Shown: piece by piece, positions 41,310 to 41,771 of the stretch
How positions within the stretch are numbered: the stretch's first letter is position 1
Layout of the letters: every line of letters begins with the position of its first letter
Source of the DNA: Lachnospira sp. UBA4285
Lineage (GTDB): Bacteria > Bacillota > Clostridia > Lachnospirales > Lachnospiraceae
Direction of reading: 5' to 3'
Assembly: GCA_002394965.1 (NCBI GenBank)
Contig: DGVL01000150.1
Location: forward strand, 1-41,771
DNA length: 41,771 nucleotides
Translations under genes and position numbers: made by a program
Notes under the pieces: model-generated
What the model was told of the DNA's origin: nothing
Databases searched by the model: none
Seen by the model: the letters and a program-made list of their open reading frames with translations, nothing else

Positions 41310-41771
41310 TCAGTTGTTGATGAGCTTGTCGTCGTCGCTCCAGGAATACAGCTTTCTGATCTCGGCGCCGATCTTCTCCGACGGATGCTCGGCAGCCTTC
41401 TGGCGAAGCATCTTGAAGTGAACCTGACCGCCGGCCGGGCTCATGTCAAGCAGGAAATCCTTGGCGAAAGTTCCATCCTGGATGTCGGAAAGAATCTTCT
41501 TCATAGCCTTTCTTGTATCCTCGGTGATGATCTTCGGTCCGGTGATATAGTCGCCGTATTCAGCCGTGTTGGAGATGGAATAACGCATGCCGGCGAAGCC
41601 GCTCTGGTAGATCAGATCTACGATGAGCTTCATCTCGTGGATGCACTCGAAGTATGCATTGCGCGGGTCATATCCGGCCTCGCAAAGCGTGTCGAAACCT
41701 GCCTGCATCAGGGCACATACGCCGCCGCACAGAACAGCCTGCTCACCGAAAAGATCGGTCTCGGTCTCGGT
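41310..41771 (-). CDS. ilvC: Ketol-acid reductoisomerase, C-terminal part (partial)
   Basis: The last 153 codons are present and the frame stays open to the window edge; the 5' part with the NADPH-binding domain is outside. The reading TETETDLFGEQAVLCGG at the edge, then YFECIHEMKLIVDLIY and SISNTAEYGDYITGP, is diagnostic of the knotted helical domain with its metal-binding acidic residues. IlvC converts acetohydroxyacids, the products of IlvBN, to dihydroxyacids. It has its own terminator, so it is not co-transcribed with the pdaA-like gene. Confidence 0.96.
   Translation of the reverse strand, partial: TETETDLFGEQAVLCGGVCALMQAGFDTLCEAGYDPRNAYFECIHEMKLIVDLIYQSGFAGMRYSISNTAEYGDYITGPKIITEDTRKAMKKILSDIQDGTFAKDFLLDMSPAGGQVHFKMLRQKAAEHPSEKIGAEIRKLYSWSDDDKLINN

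Noticed and set aside
1..41771. CRISPR arrays, insertion sequences, prophage or integrase genes
   Set aside because: No regularly spaced repeats, transposase or integrase motifs were seen on either strand.

Overview
The window is a chromosomal segment of an anaerobic, moderately GC-rich Bacillota, most like a Lachnospiraceae (Clostridia) genome. This rests on the gram-positive PolC-type replicative polymerase, the YlxR/YlxQ genes inside the nusA-infB operon, strong AGGAGG-type ribosome binding sites with several TTG starts, a class II GalT, a PdaA-type deacetylase and the protein style. The genus cannot be named from the sequence alone. I see no mobile element, prophage, CRISPR array or rRNA; one tRNA is present. 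Most of the window is conserved core genome, so a wholly new multi-gene system is not evident. The more unusual signals are small and local.

Layout. 1-2350: the 3' end of thiC converges on ilvB-ilvN (acetohydroxyacid synthase). 2487-7373 (minus): a HEAT-repeat protein, galT, galK, a YhhN-type membrane protein and a RelA/SpoT-domain alarmone synthetase-like protein; the last two overlap by ATGA. 7374-7996 is the only long stretch without an intact gene. It holds a perfect inverted repeat and a C-terminal remnant of a heavy-metal P-type ATPase. 7997-15566 is an accessory stretch of mixed strand: MalY/PatB aminotransferase, an atypical lactate/2-hydroxyacid dehydrogenase, an A24 prepilin-peptidase-like protein, a MATE exporter, an orphan sugar-binding lipoprotein, and an esterase-nuclease pair.

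15639-28080 (minus) is the translation/RNA supercluster, transcribed in the order rimP-nusA-ylxR-ylxQ-infB-rbfA-nrnA-truB-ribF-rpsO-pnp-yebC. Upstream of it are tRNA-Glu(CTC) and a COG2426 membrane protein. 28864-39972 (minus) is the second core cluster, transcribed pyrH-frr-(terminator)-uppS-cdsA-dxr-rseP-ispG-polC, joining ribosome recycling, undecaprenyl and phospholipid synthesis, the MEP pathway, intramembrane proteolysis and replication. The rpsB-tsf pair that often precedes pyrH is absent; a PdaA-like deacetylase and the 3' part of ilvC lie there instead, so branched-chain amino acid genes occur at both ends of the window.

Regulatory signals include eleven stem-loop terminators or terminator-like hairpins. 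Two of them (before uppS and before the secreted nuclease) leave almost no room for a separate promoter and leader. Candidate promoters are listed for ilvB, the RelA/SpoT-like gene, malY, ldh, the sugar-binding protein, rpsO, pyrH and the pdaA-like gene. All are pattern-based and unverified.
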